A DNA stretch of 28,568 bases from Selenomonadales bacterium. GTDB taxonomy: Bacteria; Bacillota; Clostridia; Christensenellales; QALW01. The stretch spans positions 1-28,568 of the forward strand of contig QALW01000033.1 of NCBI GenBank assembly GCA_003150515.1, in the 5' to 3' direction. How positions within the stretch are numbered: the stretch's first letter is position 1; the number at the start of each line of letters is the position of its first letter. A program made the translations under genes and the position numbers. The notes beneath the pieces are model-generated. The model ran no database searches. It was not told the origin of the DNA and saw only the letters and a program-made list of their open reading frames with translations. This document shows positions 15,738 through 23,635 of this stretch, piece by piece.

Positions 15738-16586
15738 TTATACCAGCTCGTCGGTGAGCAATAATTCAATAGCCTTTCTATTAATTTCCCTATACTTCTC
15801 CTCATGCAGCATATGCCCCCCGTTGCGCACAGTAGCGGCGTATACGTTAGGAATTGCGTCCTCAAAGCTCTCAAGATATTCAAGCGGGTTCCATTGGTCG
15901 TTCTCTCCCCAGAAAATATAAATCGGACAATTAAGCGCCCCCATATTTTCATGTACTTCGCTGTCGTCCCAGTTGTTCAGCGTAGTATAAACCGCGTCCC
16001 TGCCGTATTTATTATGTAAAAATTCGTAATAGACGTCCACCAGTTCATCCGTTACCAGAGTCTTATCAAAATAAGCGGTATTTAAAATATTTCTTATAGT
16101 ATTTCTGCTGAAAGTAATAAAGGAAATATCCGAAATTATAGGAATGGTCATATTTCTTATCTGACTGGGATAATTCTCCGTCGGCCCGCCGGGCGAAAGC
16201 AGCACAAGCTTTTTAACCCTTTCGGGAAACGCCAGAGCAAAATCCATAGCGATTACGCCCCCTGTCGAAAACCCGATTAAATTAGCCGAATCTATATTCA
16301 GCGCGTTCATAAAAGACAGTAAAAACTCGCTGTAATCCTCTATAAGATAATCGCTGTCCGAACCGTCCGTCCCTCCATGCCCCATTAAATCAGGCACGAT
16401 TACCCTGAAACACGCCGCAAAATCCTCAATATTATTTCGGAAAGTATAGATGGATTGGCCCACTCCGTGAATAAATATAACCGGAGTCCCGTAGCCCTCT
16501 TCATAATAATGGACGTTCAGGCCGTCCACGTCGATATATTGACCGAACTCTCCCTCGGCAAACATATTGCGTTTAGCAGCGCTCAT
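15738..16586 (-). CDS. Alpha/beta-fold hydrolase
   Basis: A 282-residue alpha/beta hydrolase with a complete triad: Ser107 in the nucleophile elbow GFSTGG, Asp230 in IFWGENDQWNP and His258 in RNGGHMLHEE. The oxyanion-hole region is FIHGVGQS (about 38-45). No signal peptide is visible, so it is probably cytoplasmic. Members hydrolyse esters, C-C bonds or haloalkanes, and the substrate cannot be told from these motifs. The gene is visibly richer in A and T (for example codons ATT, AAA, TAT) than mnmEG or nrdD. GGAG precedes the ATG by about 9 nt. A promoter candidate lies at 16686-16715. Confidence 0.88.
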   Translation of the reverse strand: MSAAKRNMFAEGEFGQYIDVDGLNVHYYEEGYGTPVIFIHGVGQSIYTFRNNIEDFAACFRVIVPDLMGHGGTDGSDSDYLIEDYSEFLLSFMNALNIDSANLIGFSTGGVIAMDFALAFPERVKKLVLLSPGGPTENYPSQIRNMTIPIISDISFITFSRNTIRNILNTAYFDKTLVTDELVDVYYEFLHNKYGRDAVYTTLNNWDDSEVHENMGALNCPIYIFWGENDQWNPLEYLESFEDAIPNVYAATVRNGGHMLHEEKYREINRKAIELLLTDELV

Positions 16587-16685
16587 AATTAATGCTCCGT
16601 TTCTCCGGCGATAAGATTTAACCCAGGCCCCGTCGCCGGACGGGCGGCCCGGTTCCCGCTCACACCTGAACGGTACGCCATATAT

Positions 16686-16715
16686 ATAATACTACAAAAG
16701 CTCCCCTTTTTGCAA
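16686..16715 (-). promoter_or_regulatory. Promoter candidate for the alpha/beta hydrolase
   Basis: Minus strand: TTGCAA (16715-16710), 18-bp spacer, TATTAT (16691-16686). The leader of about 95 nt contains a small hairpin, CCGGCG (16605-16610) with CGCCGG (16634-16639). Confidence 0.5.
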
Positions 16716-16734
16716 CACTATATTTAAAAAATGT

Positions 16735-16763
16735 TTTACTTTTGCCTCTTAAGCGTTTATAAT
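16735..16763 (+). promoter_or_regulatory. Promoter candidate for lplA
   Basis: TTTACT (16735-16740), 17-bp spacer, TATAAT (16758-16763). It is divergent from the hydrolase promoter 20 bp away. It lies inside the longest possible lplA reading frame, and so supports the downstream ATG at 16836. Confidence 0.55.
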
Positions 16764-16835
16764 TTTTTTCAGAAACACTATACGAGACGGCGCAGCACCG
16801 CCCGTTTCATAATAATTATATTTAAGGCGGTAAAA

Positions 16836-17801
16836 ATGATTACTCATATTATTCAATCTCAAAACACGGCTCCGCAGGACAATCTTGCGCTTGAAGAGCA
16901 TCTCGGAGATATCTGCGGCCCCGACGACGTTTGGCTGTACCTTTGGCAGAACAGCGATTCCATAATAATAGGCCGAAATCAGAATCCCTGGCGCGAATGC
17001 CGCGTTTCTCTTCTTAAAAAGGACGGTATTCAGCTTGTGCGCCGCAATTCTGGAGGAGGCGCGGTCTTTCATGACCTGGGCAATCTTAATTTTACCTTTA
17101 TCGCCTCTCCTGAACTATACGATTTGAATAGGCAGCTTAAAACCGTGCTGGCCGCGCTGGCCTCTTTCGGTATACAGGCTGAGTTTTCAGGCAGAAACGA
17201 TATAACCGCCGGCGGCCGGAAATTTTCGGGCAACGCCTTTACCCATAAAAAGCATGTTTCCATACAGCACGGGACTCTGCTCGTTAATTCAAATATGGGA
17301 AAATTATCCGAATATCTTACCGCCAGCAAAGCTAAGCTGCAAAGCAAGGGAGTTGCCAGTACAAGAGCAAGAGTGTGCAATCTATCCGAGCTTTGCCCAT
17401 CTATAAGCGTGGAAAAATTAAAAATTGCGCTGCACGGCGCTTTTAATCAAATATACAATATGCAGGCTGTTTGCGAGCCCATCATTCCCCAATCGAATTA
17501 TTCTCATCTTATAGAAAAATTTTATTCCGAGCAATGGAATTATATGCAGTCCCCCGCTTTTGCGGCGCAATTCGAAACCCGTTTTCCCTGGGGGGAGATA
17601 CAGCTTTATCTTGATACCCGGCACGGCGTAATAGAACATGCTTTGCTCTTTTCTGACGCCTTAGACGCCGATTTCATATCCAGCATCCCTCCTCTTATGG
17701 AAGGACTTCCATTTTCTCCGGAAAATATGGCCTCGGTTATTGACGGCAGCACCCCGCAGGGCGCCGATTTGAAAAATTGGCTGCTATTTCTTGAATTATA
17801 G
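16836..17801 (+). CDS. lplA: Lipoate-protein ligase A
   Basis: About 321 residues. It activates free lipoate with ATP and attaches it to a lysine of lipoyl domains (GcvH or 2-oxoacid dehydrogenase E2). The conserved RRNSGGGAVFHD lies at 69-80 and the nucleotide/lipoate-binding lysine in GRKFSGNAF is about K129. HKKHVSIQHGTLLVN matches the core fold. A C-terminal accessory domain (about 230-321) is present, as in bacterial LplA. I chose the ATG at 16836 because AAGGCGG precedes it, homology begins there, and a promoter sits inside the longer frame starting at 16731. No lipoyl-dependent complex is in the window. Confidence 0.92.
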   Translation: MITHIIQSQNTAPQDNLALEEHLGDICGPDDVWLYLWQNSDSIIIGRNQNPWRECRVSLLKKDGIQLVRRNSGGGAVFHDLGNLNFTFIASPELYDLNRQLKTVLAALASFGIQAEFSGRNDITAGGRKFSGNAFTHKKHVSIQHGTLLVNSNMGKLSEYLTASKAKLQSKGVASTRARVCNLSELCPSISVEKLKIALHGAFNQIYNMQAVCEPIIPQSNYSHLIEKFYSEQWNYMQSPAFAAQFETRFPWGEIQLYLDTRHGVIEHALLFSDALDADFISSIPPLMEGLPFSPENMASVIDGSTPQGADLKNWLLFLEL

Positions 17802-17876
17802 GTAATATATATCAGCGGACGCGCATATATTCTAATACATGATTTTTAATCAGGTTTTTAATAAGGAGAGAGTATT

Positions 17877-18110
17877 ATGCGCAGATTTGGTCTTTATAAT
17901 GCCGTTAAACAAGGAAAAATGACCTCCGAGCCAGGTGCTTCGAATGAAACCATAGTCACTGAGGCCGCTCCTCCAGAAAAAAACGAGGCCGCGCCTGTTC
18001 AGCAGCCCCGTAAAAAATACAGCGCTTACCGCACCATCCTTTCCCGGCACGAGGAGGCCGCGAGCAGAATCCCCGACGCCGTTCCGGACGAGCCGCGCGG
18101 CAGCGAATAA
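17877..18110 (+). CDS. Small unknown protein, 77 residues
   Basis: A 77-codon ATG gene with AAGGAGAG 6 nt upstream, following lplA after 75 nt. The middle (about 18-46) is rich in Ala, Pro and Glu and probably disordered. A basic, amphipathic-looking segment PRKKYSAYRTILSRHEEAASRI follows from about residue 45. No signal peptide, cysteine or membrane span is visible. I do not recognise a family. A terminator at 18186 ends this unit. The strong ribosome-binding site is the main argument that it is real. Confidence 0.6.
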   Translation: MRRFGLYNAVKQGKMTSEPGASNETIVTEAAPPEKNEAAPVQQPRKKYSAYRTILSRHEEAASRIPDAVPDEPRGSE

Positions 18111-18154
18111 ATTTTTAAAGGCATTTGGCGCTTGCCGCCATTCTGTCCGGCAGT

Positions 18155-18170
18155 TTTTTCACGTGCAACA
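18155..18170. promoter_or_regulatory. parS-like site downstream of parB
   Basis: TTTTTCACGTGCAACA matches the classical parS palindrome TGTTTCACGTGAAACA at 14 of 16 positions, with an intact CACGTG core. It lies between the 77-residue gene and parB. Confidence 0.55.
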
Positions 18171-18185
18171 CTCCCGCAGCTTACG

Positions 18186-18222
18186 GGGGAAGGCTCTTGC
18201 TAAAGCCTTCCCCTCATTTTTT
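18186..18222 (+). terminator. Rho-independent terminator
   Basis: GGGGAAGGCT (18186-18195) pairs with AGCCTTCCCC (18204-18213) around an 8-nt loop and is followed by TCATTTTTT. It ends the lplA/77-residue gene unit. Confidence 0.8.
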
Positions 18223-18305
18223 AATGTATATTTCATTAAATTTGGCCGGTCGCTCAACGTTTAAAAATTATAACCGATATGCCCGCAGTCCGAAATGCCC
18301 GTATC

Positions 18306-19211
18306 CTACATAATGGTTTTGGCCGCATTTTCAGGCTCAGTCATAAGTATTTTTATTAAGCCCTCTAATTCATCCATTGAATAGTAATCAATTTCCACCT
18401 TGCCTTTTTTAACTGTTCCCGCGATTTTAACGCGCGTTCCCAGCTTTCTGCAAAGCATATCCTCAAAAGAAGTCAATTCGGTCACTCTATGCGGAAGTTC
18501 TTTATAAATATTATTTAATTTATGCTGACGGGCCATGCTTTCCACCTGCCGCACTGAAAGCTTGCTGGCCGCCGCTTGACGCGCAAGCTTTATTTGCATC
18601 TCGGGCTCGTCTATGGAAAGAATCGCACGCGCATGCCCCGCGCTTATACTGCCCATATCCACCAGCTTCTTTACTTCGGGATGCAGTTCCAGCAGCCTGA
18701 GCGAATTTGCTATGCTGCTTCTCGCCTTGCCCAATTTCTGAGCCAGTTCCTGCTGAGTGAGCCCGAATTCCTCCATCAGCGCTTTCATGGCCTCCGCCTC
18801 CTCAATGGCGGTAAGATCCTCTCTCTGCAAATTTTCTATAAGCGCCATCTGCATAACCTGCTGCCGGCTGAGATTCTTTATGATAGCCGGAATTTTAGGC
18901 TCGTTAAGCAGCTTGAAGGCGCGGAAACGCCGTTCTCCCGCTATTATTTGATAACGCTCGCCTATTTGCTGCACAGCTATGGGCTGAAGAAGGCCGTTTT
19001 CCTTTATGGAAGCCGCCAATTCCTCCAGCGCCCCTTTGTCAAAATTTTTGCGGGGCTGATTTTTATTTATATCTATATCGCTCAGACTTATATTTATTAT
19101 ATATTCTCCGCCCTCCGAAACGGGCGCGTTGAACTGCGCAAGCACTTCTTCGCTGCTGAAAAGCGCGTCCAGCCCCCTGCCCAAGCCGGTATTTTTCTGT
19201 TTAACAGCCAT
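18306..19211 (-). CDS. parB: Chromosome partitioning protein ParB (Spo0J)
   Basis: A 301-residue ParB. It starts with GLGRGLDALF (9-18), the ParA-stimulating end. A CTP-binding domain follows with the GERRFRA motif (92-98) and ENLQRED (126-132). The HTH TQQELAQKLGKARSSIANSLRLL binds parS. The C-terminal dimerisation domain is complete. ParB loads at parS, spreads as a CTP-dependent clamp, recruits SMC and works with ParA in origin segregation. It starts 3 nt after the parA stop. Two parS-like sites flank the pair (18155 and 20069). Confidence 0.97.
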   Translation of the reverse strand: MAVKQKNTGLGRGLDALFSSEEVLAQFNAPVSEGGEYIINISLSDIDINKNQPRKNFDKGALEELAASIKENGLLQPIAVQQIGERYQIIAGERRFRAFKLLNEPKIPAIIKNLSRQQVMQMALIENLQREDLTAIEEAEAMKALMEEFGLTQQELAQKLGKARSSIANSLRLLELHPEVKKLVDMGSISAGHARAILSIDEPEMQIKLARQAAASKLSVRQVESMARQHKLNNIYKELPHRVTELTSFEDMLCRKLGTRVKIAGTVKKGKVEIDYYSMDELEGLIKILMTEPENAAKTIM

Positions 19212-19214
19212 AAT

Positions 19215-19985
19215 TTATACCTCCTCGTTTCTGTTTATAAGCTCTTCAGCCAAATCTCTATAGCTCTGCGCCCCCTGGCACCTTGGATCGTATAATTCAA
19301 TTGGCTGCCCGTAGCTGGGCGCCTCGGCCAGACGGATATTGCGCGGTATGGTTGTATTATATACCTTATCGGCAAAATATTTTTTCACCTCGTCCACAAC
19401 CTGCATGCTGAGATTAGTCCTCACGTCGTACATTGTGCATACTACGCCGTCTATATACAATTCCTTATTCAGATGTTTCTTAACCAGCGAAACAGTATTC
19501 ATAAGCTGCCCCAGCCCCTCCAACGCGAAAAATTCGCATTGTATGGGCACTAATACGGAATGGGCCGCCGTCAGCGCGTTCAATGTAAGAGTTCCCAAAG
19601 CCGGCGGACAATCTATAAATATGTAATCATATAAATGCCCCACCTGCTCCAGGGCTTTTTTAAGCACATATTCCCGGCGCTCCATTGCCAGCAATTCCAC
19701 TTCCGCTCCCGCCAGGGCTATTCCCGAAGGCAGCAAATCAAGCTGCGCCGCCGCTCCTTTTATAATAACTTCTTCCGCCCCGCTCTGGCCTGTCAGCAGA
19801 TGATATACGCAGGGGCTGTCCCCCTTCTTTTCAACGCCCAGGCCGCTGGTGGCGTTCCCCTGAGGATCCAGATCTATAAGCAGCGTCCTTCTGCATTTGG
19901 CCGCAACGGCGCACGAAAGATTTATGGCGGTGGTGGTCTTGCCCACTCCGCCTTTCTGATTGGATATAGCGATAATCTTAGCCAT
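19215..19985 (-). CDS. parA: Chromosome partitioning ATPase ParA (Soj)
   Basis: About 256 residues. A deviant Walker A motif KGGVGKTTTA lies at 11-20 with both signature lysines, LLIDLDPQGNATSGLG forms the A' motif, and YIFIDCPPALGTLTLNAL is Walker B. ParA binds DNA nonspecifically as an ATP dimer and is released by ParB, moving origin copies apart. I prefer the ATG at 19985 (GGAG spaced 7 nt upstream, and homology starts MAKIIAISNQKGG) over the ATG at 20006. A parS-like site lies about 85 nt upstream. Confidence 0.97.
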   Translation of the reverse strand: MAKIIAISNQKGGVGKTTTAINLSCAVAAKCRRTLLIDLDPQGNATSGLGVEKKGDSPCVYHLLTGQSGAEEVIIKGAAAQLDLLPSGIALAGAEVELLAMERREYVLKKALEQVGHLYDYIFIDCPPALGTLTLNALTAAHSVLVPIQCEFFALEGLGQLMNTVSLVKKHLNKELYIDGVVCTMYDVRTNLSMQVVDEVKKYFADKVYNTTIPRNIRLAEAPSYGQPIELYDPRCQGAQSYRDLAEELINRNEEV

Positions 19986-20022
19986 TCTTTTCTCCGCAAA
20001 CATCATTTTTCATTTCTATTAT

Positions 20023-20033
20023 ATTATATAGCA
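20023..20033 (-). promoter_or_regulatory. Candidate extended -10 for parAB
   Basis: Minus-strand TGCTATATAAT contains TGnTATA and TATAAT. No good -35 is seen, so this rests on the extended -10 only. Confidence 0.35.
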
Positions 20034-20063
20034 TAATTCATGAAAAGAAAAGGGCAAAATAAA

Positions 20064-20090
20064 AAAGTTGTTTCACGTGGAACCAACTTT
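20064..20090. promoter_or_regulatory. parS site upstream of parA
   Basis: TGTTTCACGTGGAACC (20069-20084) matches the parS consensus at 14 of 16 positions. Outer bases AAAGTTG (20064-20070) and CAACTTT (20084-20090) extend the palindrome to 27 bp. It lies between nrdG and parA. Confidence 0.8.
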
Positions 20091-20210
20091 ATTATTTAAT
20101 ATTTTAATTAATTTAACTGAAAGGCCGAAGCTTCTTCATCCTGCCTTCCGCTCAGCCCCGCCTGTATTAAAAGCTTATATTATCAGCCGCCGCTCCCCGG
20201 ATATATCCCG

Positions 20211-20909
20211 TCACAGCCCGCGTACAACGCATACGCCCAGCTTTTCCTTCATCTTTTGGGCCGTCTCCAGCACATACTGCCTGGCATGCGGCTTGGGCGC
20301 GGCCGCAACTGTTCCCTGCGCCGCCGGGCCGGTATAAGGCCGGTATTGCTGCAAATAATACGCCTTTGCTCCCTTTATGTCGTCAGCAATTTGCAGTATA
20401 TCCTCCTGCGTGAGAGTGGGCGCGAAGGTGGTGCGGAATTCATAGGGCAGCGCGCCGTTAATGAGCATGCAAATGCTTTGCCGTATTTTGTCAATATCTA
20501 CATTTCTGCCTGCCGTGATTGAATATTTATCCAGCGGCGCTTTTATATCCATAGCCGAATAATCAATGAGCTTCCTATCTATAAGCTTTCCCAGAACGTC
20601 CGGATTGCTCCCGTTGGTATCCAATTTAACCAGCAGCCCAAGCTCCTTAAGCTTGGATATAAAATATATGAGGTCGGGCTGAAGAGTGGGCTCTCCGCCC
20701 GTTACCACCACGCCCTTAACCTGACCGGCGCGCTTTTCCAGATAGTCAAAGACGTCCTCCTGCTCCACTAAATTCAGCCCGTTGTCCGCAAGAATGTGCC
20801 TGTTATGACAATACCAGCAATCCATGTTGCAGTAAGGAGTAAATACCACCGAGCTGATTACGCCCGGATAATCCACAAACGAAGTCTTGTTAAAGCCCGC
20901 TATAAGCAT
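20211..20909 (-). CDS. nrdG: Anaerobic ribonucleoside-triphosphate reductase activating protein
   Basis: A 232-residue radical SAM enzyme. Cysteines C27, C31 and C34 in CNMDCWYC give the CX3CX2C motif for the 4Fe-4S cluster. VVVTGGEPTLQPD binds SAM. It cleaves SAM to make the 5'-deoxyadenosyl radical that places the glycyl radical on NrdD. The length (about 230) and the FNKTSFVDYPG start fit the longer NrdG variant common in Clostridia and Archaea. AAGGAAAG precedes the ATG. It lies downstream of nrdD on the same strand, separated by 481 nt that contain a 44-bp tandem repeat. Confidence 0.94.
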   Translation of the reverse strand: MLIAGFNKTSFVDYPGVISSVVFTPYCNMDCWYCHNRHILADNGLNLVEQEDVFDYLEKRAGQVKGVVVTGGEPTLQPDLIYFISKLKELGLLVKLDTNGSNPDVLGKLIDRKLIDYSAMDIKAPLDKYSITAGRNVDIDKIRQSICMLINGALPYEFRTTFAPTLTQEDILQIADDIKGAKAYYLQQYRPYTGPAAQGTVAAAPKPHARQYVLETAQKMKEKLGVCVVRGL

Positions 20910-21058
20910 AAAAAGTCTTTCCTTACGCCCTTATAATAAAAAAGAGCGCGTCCCTTTCATTATATTTATCAGTTCCCCCGTTATTCTGAAACCTTAAAAA
21001 CGCAGTTTAAAAAATACGCCGCCGCAGGCGCACATTCTGCGTCCAGTCTGCGCTCCAG

Positions 21059-21228
21059 CTCCAGCCCTTCAAGCCTCGCTTCAAAGCGCCCCGGCTATCC
21101 AACTCCAGCCCTTCAAGCCTCGCTTCAAAGCGTCCCGGCTATCCAACTCCAGCCCTTCAAGCCTTGCTTCAAAGCGTCCCTGCTATCCAGCTCCAGCCAT
21201 TCAAGCGCGCTTCAAAGCGTCCCGGCCT
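21059..21228. repeat. 44-bp tandem repeat, about 3.8 units
   Basis: Units start at 21059, 21103, 21147 and 21191, each beginning CTCCAGCC(C/A)TTCAAG. Units 1 and 2 differ at one base, unit 3 has a few changes, and unit 4 is shorter and diverged. A further degenerate unit reaches about 21288. Each unit contains CGCTTCAAAGCG, a small palindrome. There are no unique spacers. Confidence 0.92.
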
Positions 21229-21339
21229 TTCCGCTCCATTTCTTCATGCCTCGCCTTAACGCCTTCAGGCCGCCCGGCCTCGGCTAAAGAAATTAAAGCC
21301 AATGGCGGAGCTTCAAAAAAACGGAATTTCAAGCAAATA

Positions 21340-21364
21340 CGGGCCGATGAAACCCATCGGCCCG
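21340..21364 (-). terminator. Hairpin after nrdD, weak terminator candidate
   Basis: CGGGCCGATG (21340-21349) pairs with CATCGGCCCG (21355-21364) around a 5-nt loop, 27 nt past the nrdD stop. On the minus strand TATTTG follows directly, and a T7 run lies only 18 nt further on, so termination may be partial. Confidence 0.45.
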
Positions 21365-21390
21365 CGCATTTCCGCTCAAGCGCCGCAAAA

Positions 21391-23466
21391 TCAGATTACG
21401 AACTTTTTGCGCAGCATATATTCTTCCTTTTTGCCCGGATTGTAATTTTGAACGGGCCTGAGATAACCCACGACGCGGCTCCACACTTCGGCGTCCTTGC
21501 CGCATTCGGGGCAGGTGAAATGCTCGCCCGCAATATAGCCGTGCTCCTGGCAGATGCTGAAGGTGGGAGTTATGGAGATATAGGGCATCTTGTATTTGGC
21601 AAAGACGTTCTTTATGAGCTCCTTGCACACTTCTATATCCTCTATTCTCTCGCCCAGGTAAAGATGCTGCACAGTTCCGCCAGTATAGAGAGACTGCAAT
21701 TCGTCCTGAAGGTCGCAGCATTCAAATATATCGTCCGTGTATTCCACGGGAAGCTGAGAAGAATTGGTGTATAAGGGCTCTTCCTTGCCCGCCGTGATAA
21801 TCTCAGGATAGCGCGCCTTATCCAGCTTGGCCAGACGATAGCTCGTTCCCTCGGCGGGAGTGGCCTCAAGATTGTAAAAATGGCCGGTCTCCTCCTGGAA
21901 TTTAACCATCAGCCTGCGCAGGAAATGCATAATCTCCAGCGCGAAATCCAGCCCCTCGGGCGAGCCTATATCCTTGCCCAGGAAATTAAGGCAGGCTTCG
22001 TTCATGCCCACAAGCCCTATGGTGTTGAAATGGTTGGTCCAATATTCGCCCGTGCGCTCCTTGATATGGCGCAGATAGAAGGTGGAATAGGGATAAAGGC
22101 CGCGCTCGGACTGCTGCTCTATAATCTTGCGCTTAATCTCCAGGGACACCTTGCCCAGCGTGGCTATTCTCTCCAGCCTCTCAAAAAACTCTTCCTTTGT
22201 ATCCGAAAGATATCCTATGCGGGGCAGATTGATGGTGTAAACGCCTATGCTGCCCGTCATGGGGTTGGAGCCGAATAATCCGCCGCCGCGCTTGCGCAGC
22301 TCGGTCGTATCCAGTCTCAGGCGGCAGCACATGCTTACGGCATCCTCAGGCGAAAGGTCGCTGTTGACGTAGTTGGCAAAGTAGGGTATGCCGTATTTGC
22401 AGGTAATGCGCATGAATTCATCCACTACCGGATTGCCCCAGTCAAAATCCTTGGTTATGTTGATGGTGGGGATGGGGAAAGTGAACACCCGGCCCTTAGC
22501 GTCTCCGTCCAGCATTACTGCGCAGAACGCGCGGTTAAAGAGGTCCATCTGCTCCTGGAAATCCCCGTAAGTCTTGTCCTTATATTCCCCGCCCACTATA
22601 ACGGGCTCGTCCTTTAAGGTCTTGGGCACCTTAATATCAAAGGTCAGATTGGAGAAGGGGCATTGGAAGCCAACGCGGGTGGGTACGTTTATATTAAAGA
22701 CAAATTCCTGCAGGCACTGCTTAACCTGCTCGAAAGTCATGTTGTCGTAATATACAAAGGGCGCGCAGTAGGTGTCAAAGGAGGACCAGGCCTGAGCTCC
22801 GGCCGTTTCTCCCTGGGTGGTAAAGGTGGAATTGACTATCTGCCCCAGGAAAGAACGCAGATGCTTGGCGGGCTTGCTCTCCACCTTGTTTTCCACTCCG
22901 CCGAATCCGTCTGAAAGCAGTTGCCTCAAATCCCAGCCGGCGCAATAGGGGCCGAAGAAGCCCAAATCGTGAATATGCGCGTCTCCGCTCTCATGAGCCA
23001 GGCGCACGTCGTCCGGATACACTTCGTGCAGCCAGTATTTTTTGGTGAACGTCTCGCGGACGTAATTATTAAGGCCGTTAACGCTCTTCTGCATGTTGGC
23101 GTTCTCCTTAATATTCCAGTCCTTGTCTCCGAGATAATCCCCGAACATATTTATAGTGGCTCCCACCAGCGCGTTAATCTCACGGGCCGAACGCCTCTTT
23201 TCGCGGTAAAGGATAAACGCCTTGGCCGTGCGGGCATGTCCCTTTTCTATAAGCACCTTTTCCACGAGGTCCTGTATGCCCTCCACGTCGGGAGTTTTAT
23301 TCTTATATTTTTCCTCGGCAAGGGCCACTACCTCGTCGGTAAGCTGGCTGGCAAGATGCTCGTCGTTGCCGCCGCAGGCCACAGCCGCCTTAAAAATAGC
23401 CTTGGTTATTTTAACTTTATCAAAGGCTTCTACTCTTCCGTCTCTCTTGGTAATGTTGGTAAACAT
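21391..23466 (-). CDS. nrdD: Anaerobic (class III) ribonucleoside-triphosphate reductase
   Basis: About 691 residues, typical. It reduces NTPs to dNTPs without oxygen, using a glycyl radical. The N-terminal ATP-cone (TKRDGRVEAFDKVKITKAIF, then to about 90) senses dATP/ATP. The catalytic barrel includes RRGG-like RKRGGGLFGSNPMTGSIGVY. Near the C terminus the zinc cysteines are in SICQEHGY and FTCPECG, and the radical glycine is in SRVVGYLRP at about 667. The ATG at 23466 follows AGGAGGAAATAAAA. The longer frame from 23541 would start upstream of the promoter. NrdG downstream activates it, and the promoter carries NrdR-like boxes. Confidence 0.97.
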   Translation of the reverse strand: MFTNITKRDGRVEAFDKVKITKAIFKAAVACGGNDEHLASQLTDEVVALAEEKYKNKTPDVEGIQDLVEKVLIEKGHARTAKAFILYREKRRSAREINALVGATINMFGDYLGDKDWNIKENANMQKSVNGLNNYVRETFTKKYWLHEVYPDDVRLAHESGDAHIHDLGFFGPYCAGWDLRQLLSDGFGGVENKVESKPAKHLRSFLGQIVNSTFTTQGETAGAQAWSSFDTYCAPFVYYDNMTFEQVKQCLQEFVFNINVPTRVGFQCPFSNLTFDIKVPKTLKDEPVIVGGEYKDKTYGDFQEQMDLFNRAFCAVMLDGDAKGRVFTFPIPTINITKDFDWGNPVVDEFMRITCKYGIPYFANYVNSDLSPEDAVSMCCRLRLDTTELRKRGGGLFGSNPMTGSIGVYTINLPRIGYLSDTKEEFFERLERIATLGKVSLEIKRKIIEQQSERGLYPYSTFYLRHIKERTGEYWTNHFNTIGLVGMNEACLNFLGKDIGSPEGLDFALEIMHFLRRLMVKFQEETGHFYNLEATPAEGTSYRLAKLDKARYPEIITAGKEEPLYTNSSQLPVEYTDDIFECCDLQDELQSLYTGGTVQHLYLGERIEDIEVCKELIKNVFAKYKMPYISITPTFSICQEHGYIAGEHFTCPECGKDAEVWSRVVGYLRPVQNYNPGKKEEYMLRKKFVI

Positions 23467-23508
23467 TTTTATTTCCTCCTGCTTTACGAACTTCTTAAGT
23501 GTGCTGTC

Positions 23509-23565
23509 ATTATACAACATACCATATATGGTGTCAAGCATTTTTTTGCATACAAAATATATTAT
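23509..23565 (-). promoter_or_regulatory. nrdD promoter with tandem NrdR boxes
   Basis: Minus strand: TTGACA (23537-23532), exactly 17 bp, TATAAT (23514-23509), a perfect consensus promoter. ACACCATATATGGTAT (23534-23519), an NrdR-box match, fills the spacer and overlaps the -35. A weaker AT-rich box lies at 23550-23565. The centres are 31 bp apart, the spacing known for NrdR pairs. NrdR bound with ATP/dATP would block polymerase. Confidence 0.8.
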
Positions 23566-23571
23566 TTTTAA

Positions 23572-23604
23572 AAAATAAAAAAGAAGCGCGGCAAAGCGCG
23601 CTTC
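23572..23604 (-). terminator. Terminator of tmcAL
   Basis: On the minus strand GAAGCGCG (23604-23597) pairs with CGCGCTTC (23590-23583), followed by TTTTTTATTTTTT. A second hairpin, CGCGCC/GGCGCG (23608-23625), precedes it. It insulates nrdD from tmcAL. Confidence 0.85.
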
Positions 23605-23635
23605 CTCCGCGCCTTTGCAGGCGCGCCCAAATTTT

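Larger units (their letters stand above)
20910..21390. other. nrdD-nrdG intergenic region (481 bp)
   Basis: No gene seen. It holds a 44-bp tandem repeat (21059-21228, decaying to about 21288) and a hairpin close to the nrdD stop. On the minus strand near nrdG, TATAAT-like boxes occur without a good -35. Confidence 0.6.

Noticed and set aside
16731..16835. Longer lplA start
   Set aside because: The extra 35 residues are atypical, contain the promoter -10, and lack a ribosome-binding site.
21059..21288. CRISPR array
   Set aside because: The repeats are directly adjacent with no unique spacers, and no cas genes are present.
23467..23541. Longer nrdD start
   Set aside because: The extension contains the TATAAT and lies upstream of a perfect AGGAGG site. 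Homology begins at the ATG at 23466.
22921..23571. 216-codon plus-strand frame opposite nrdD
   Set aside because: A shadow of nrdD. It also crosses the nrdD promoter, and the product looks like no known protein.
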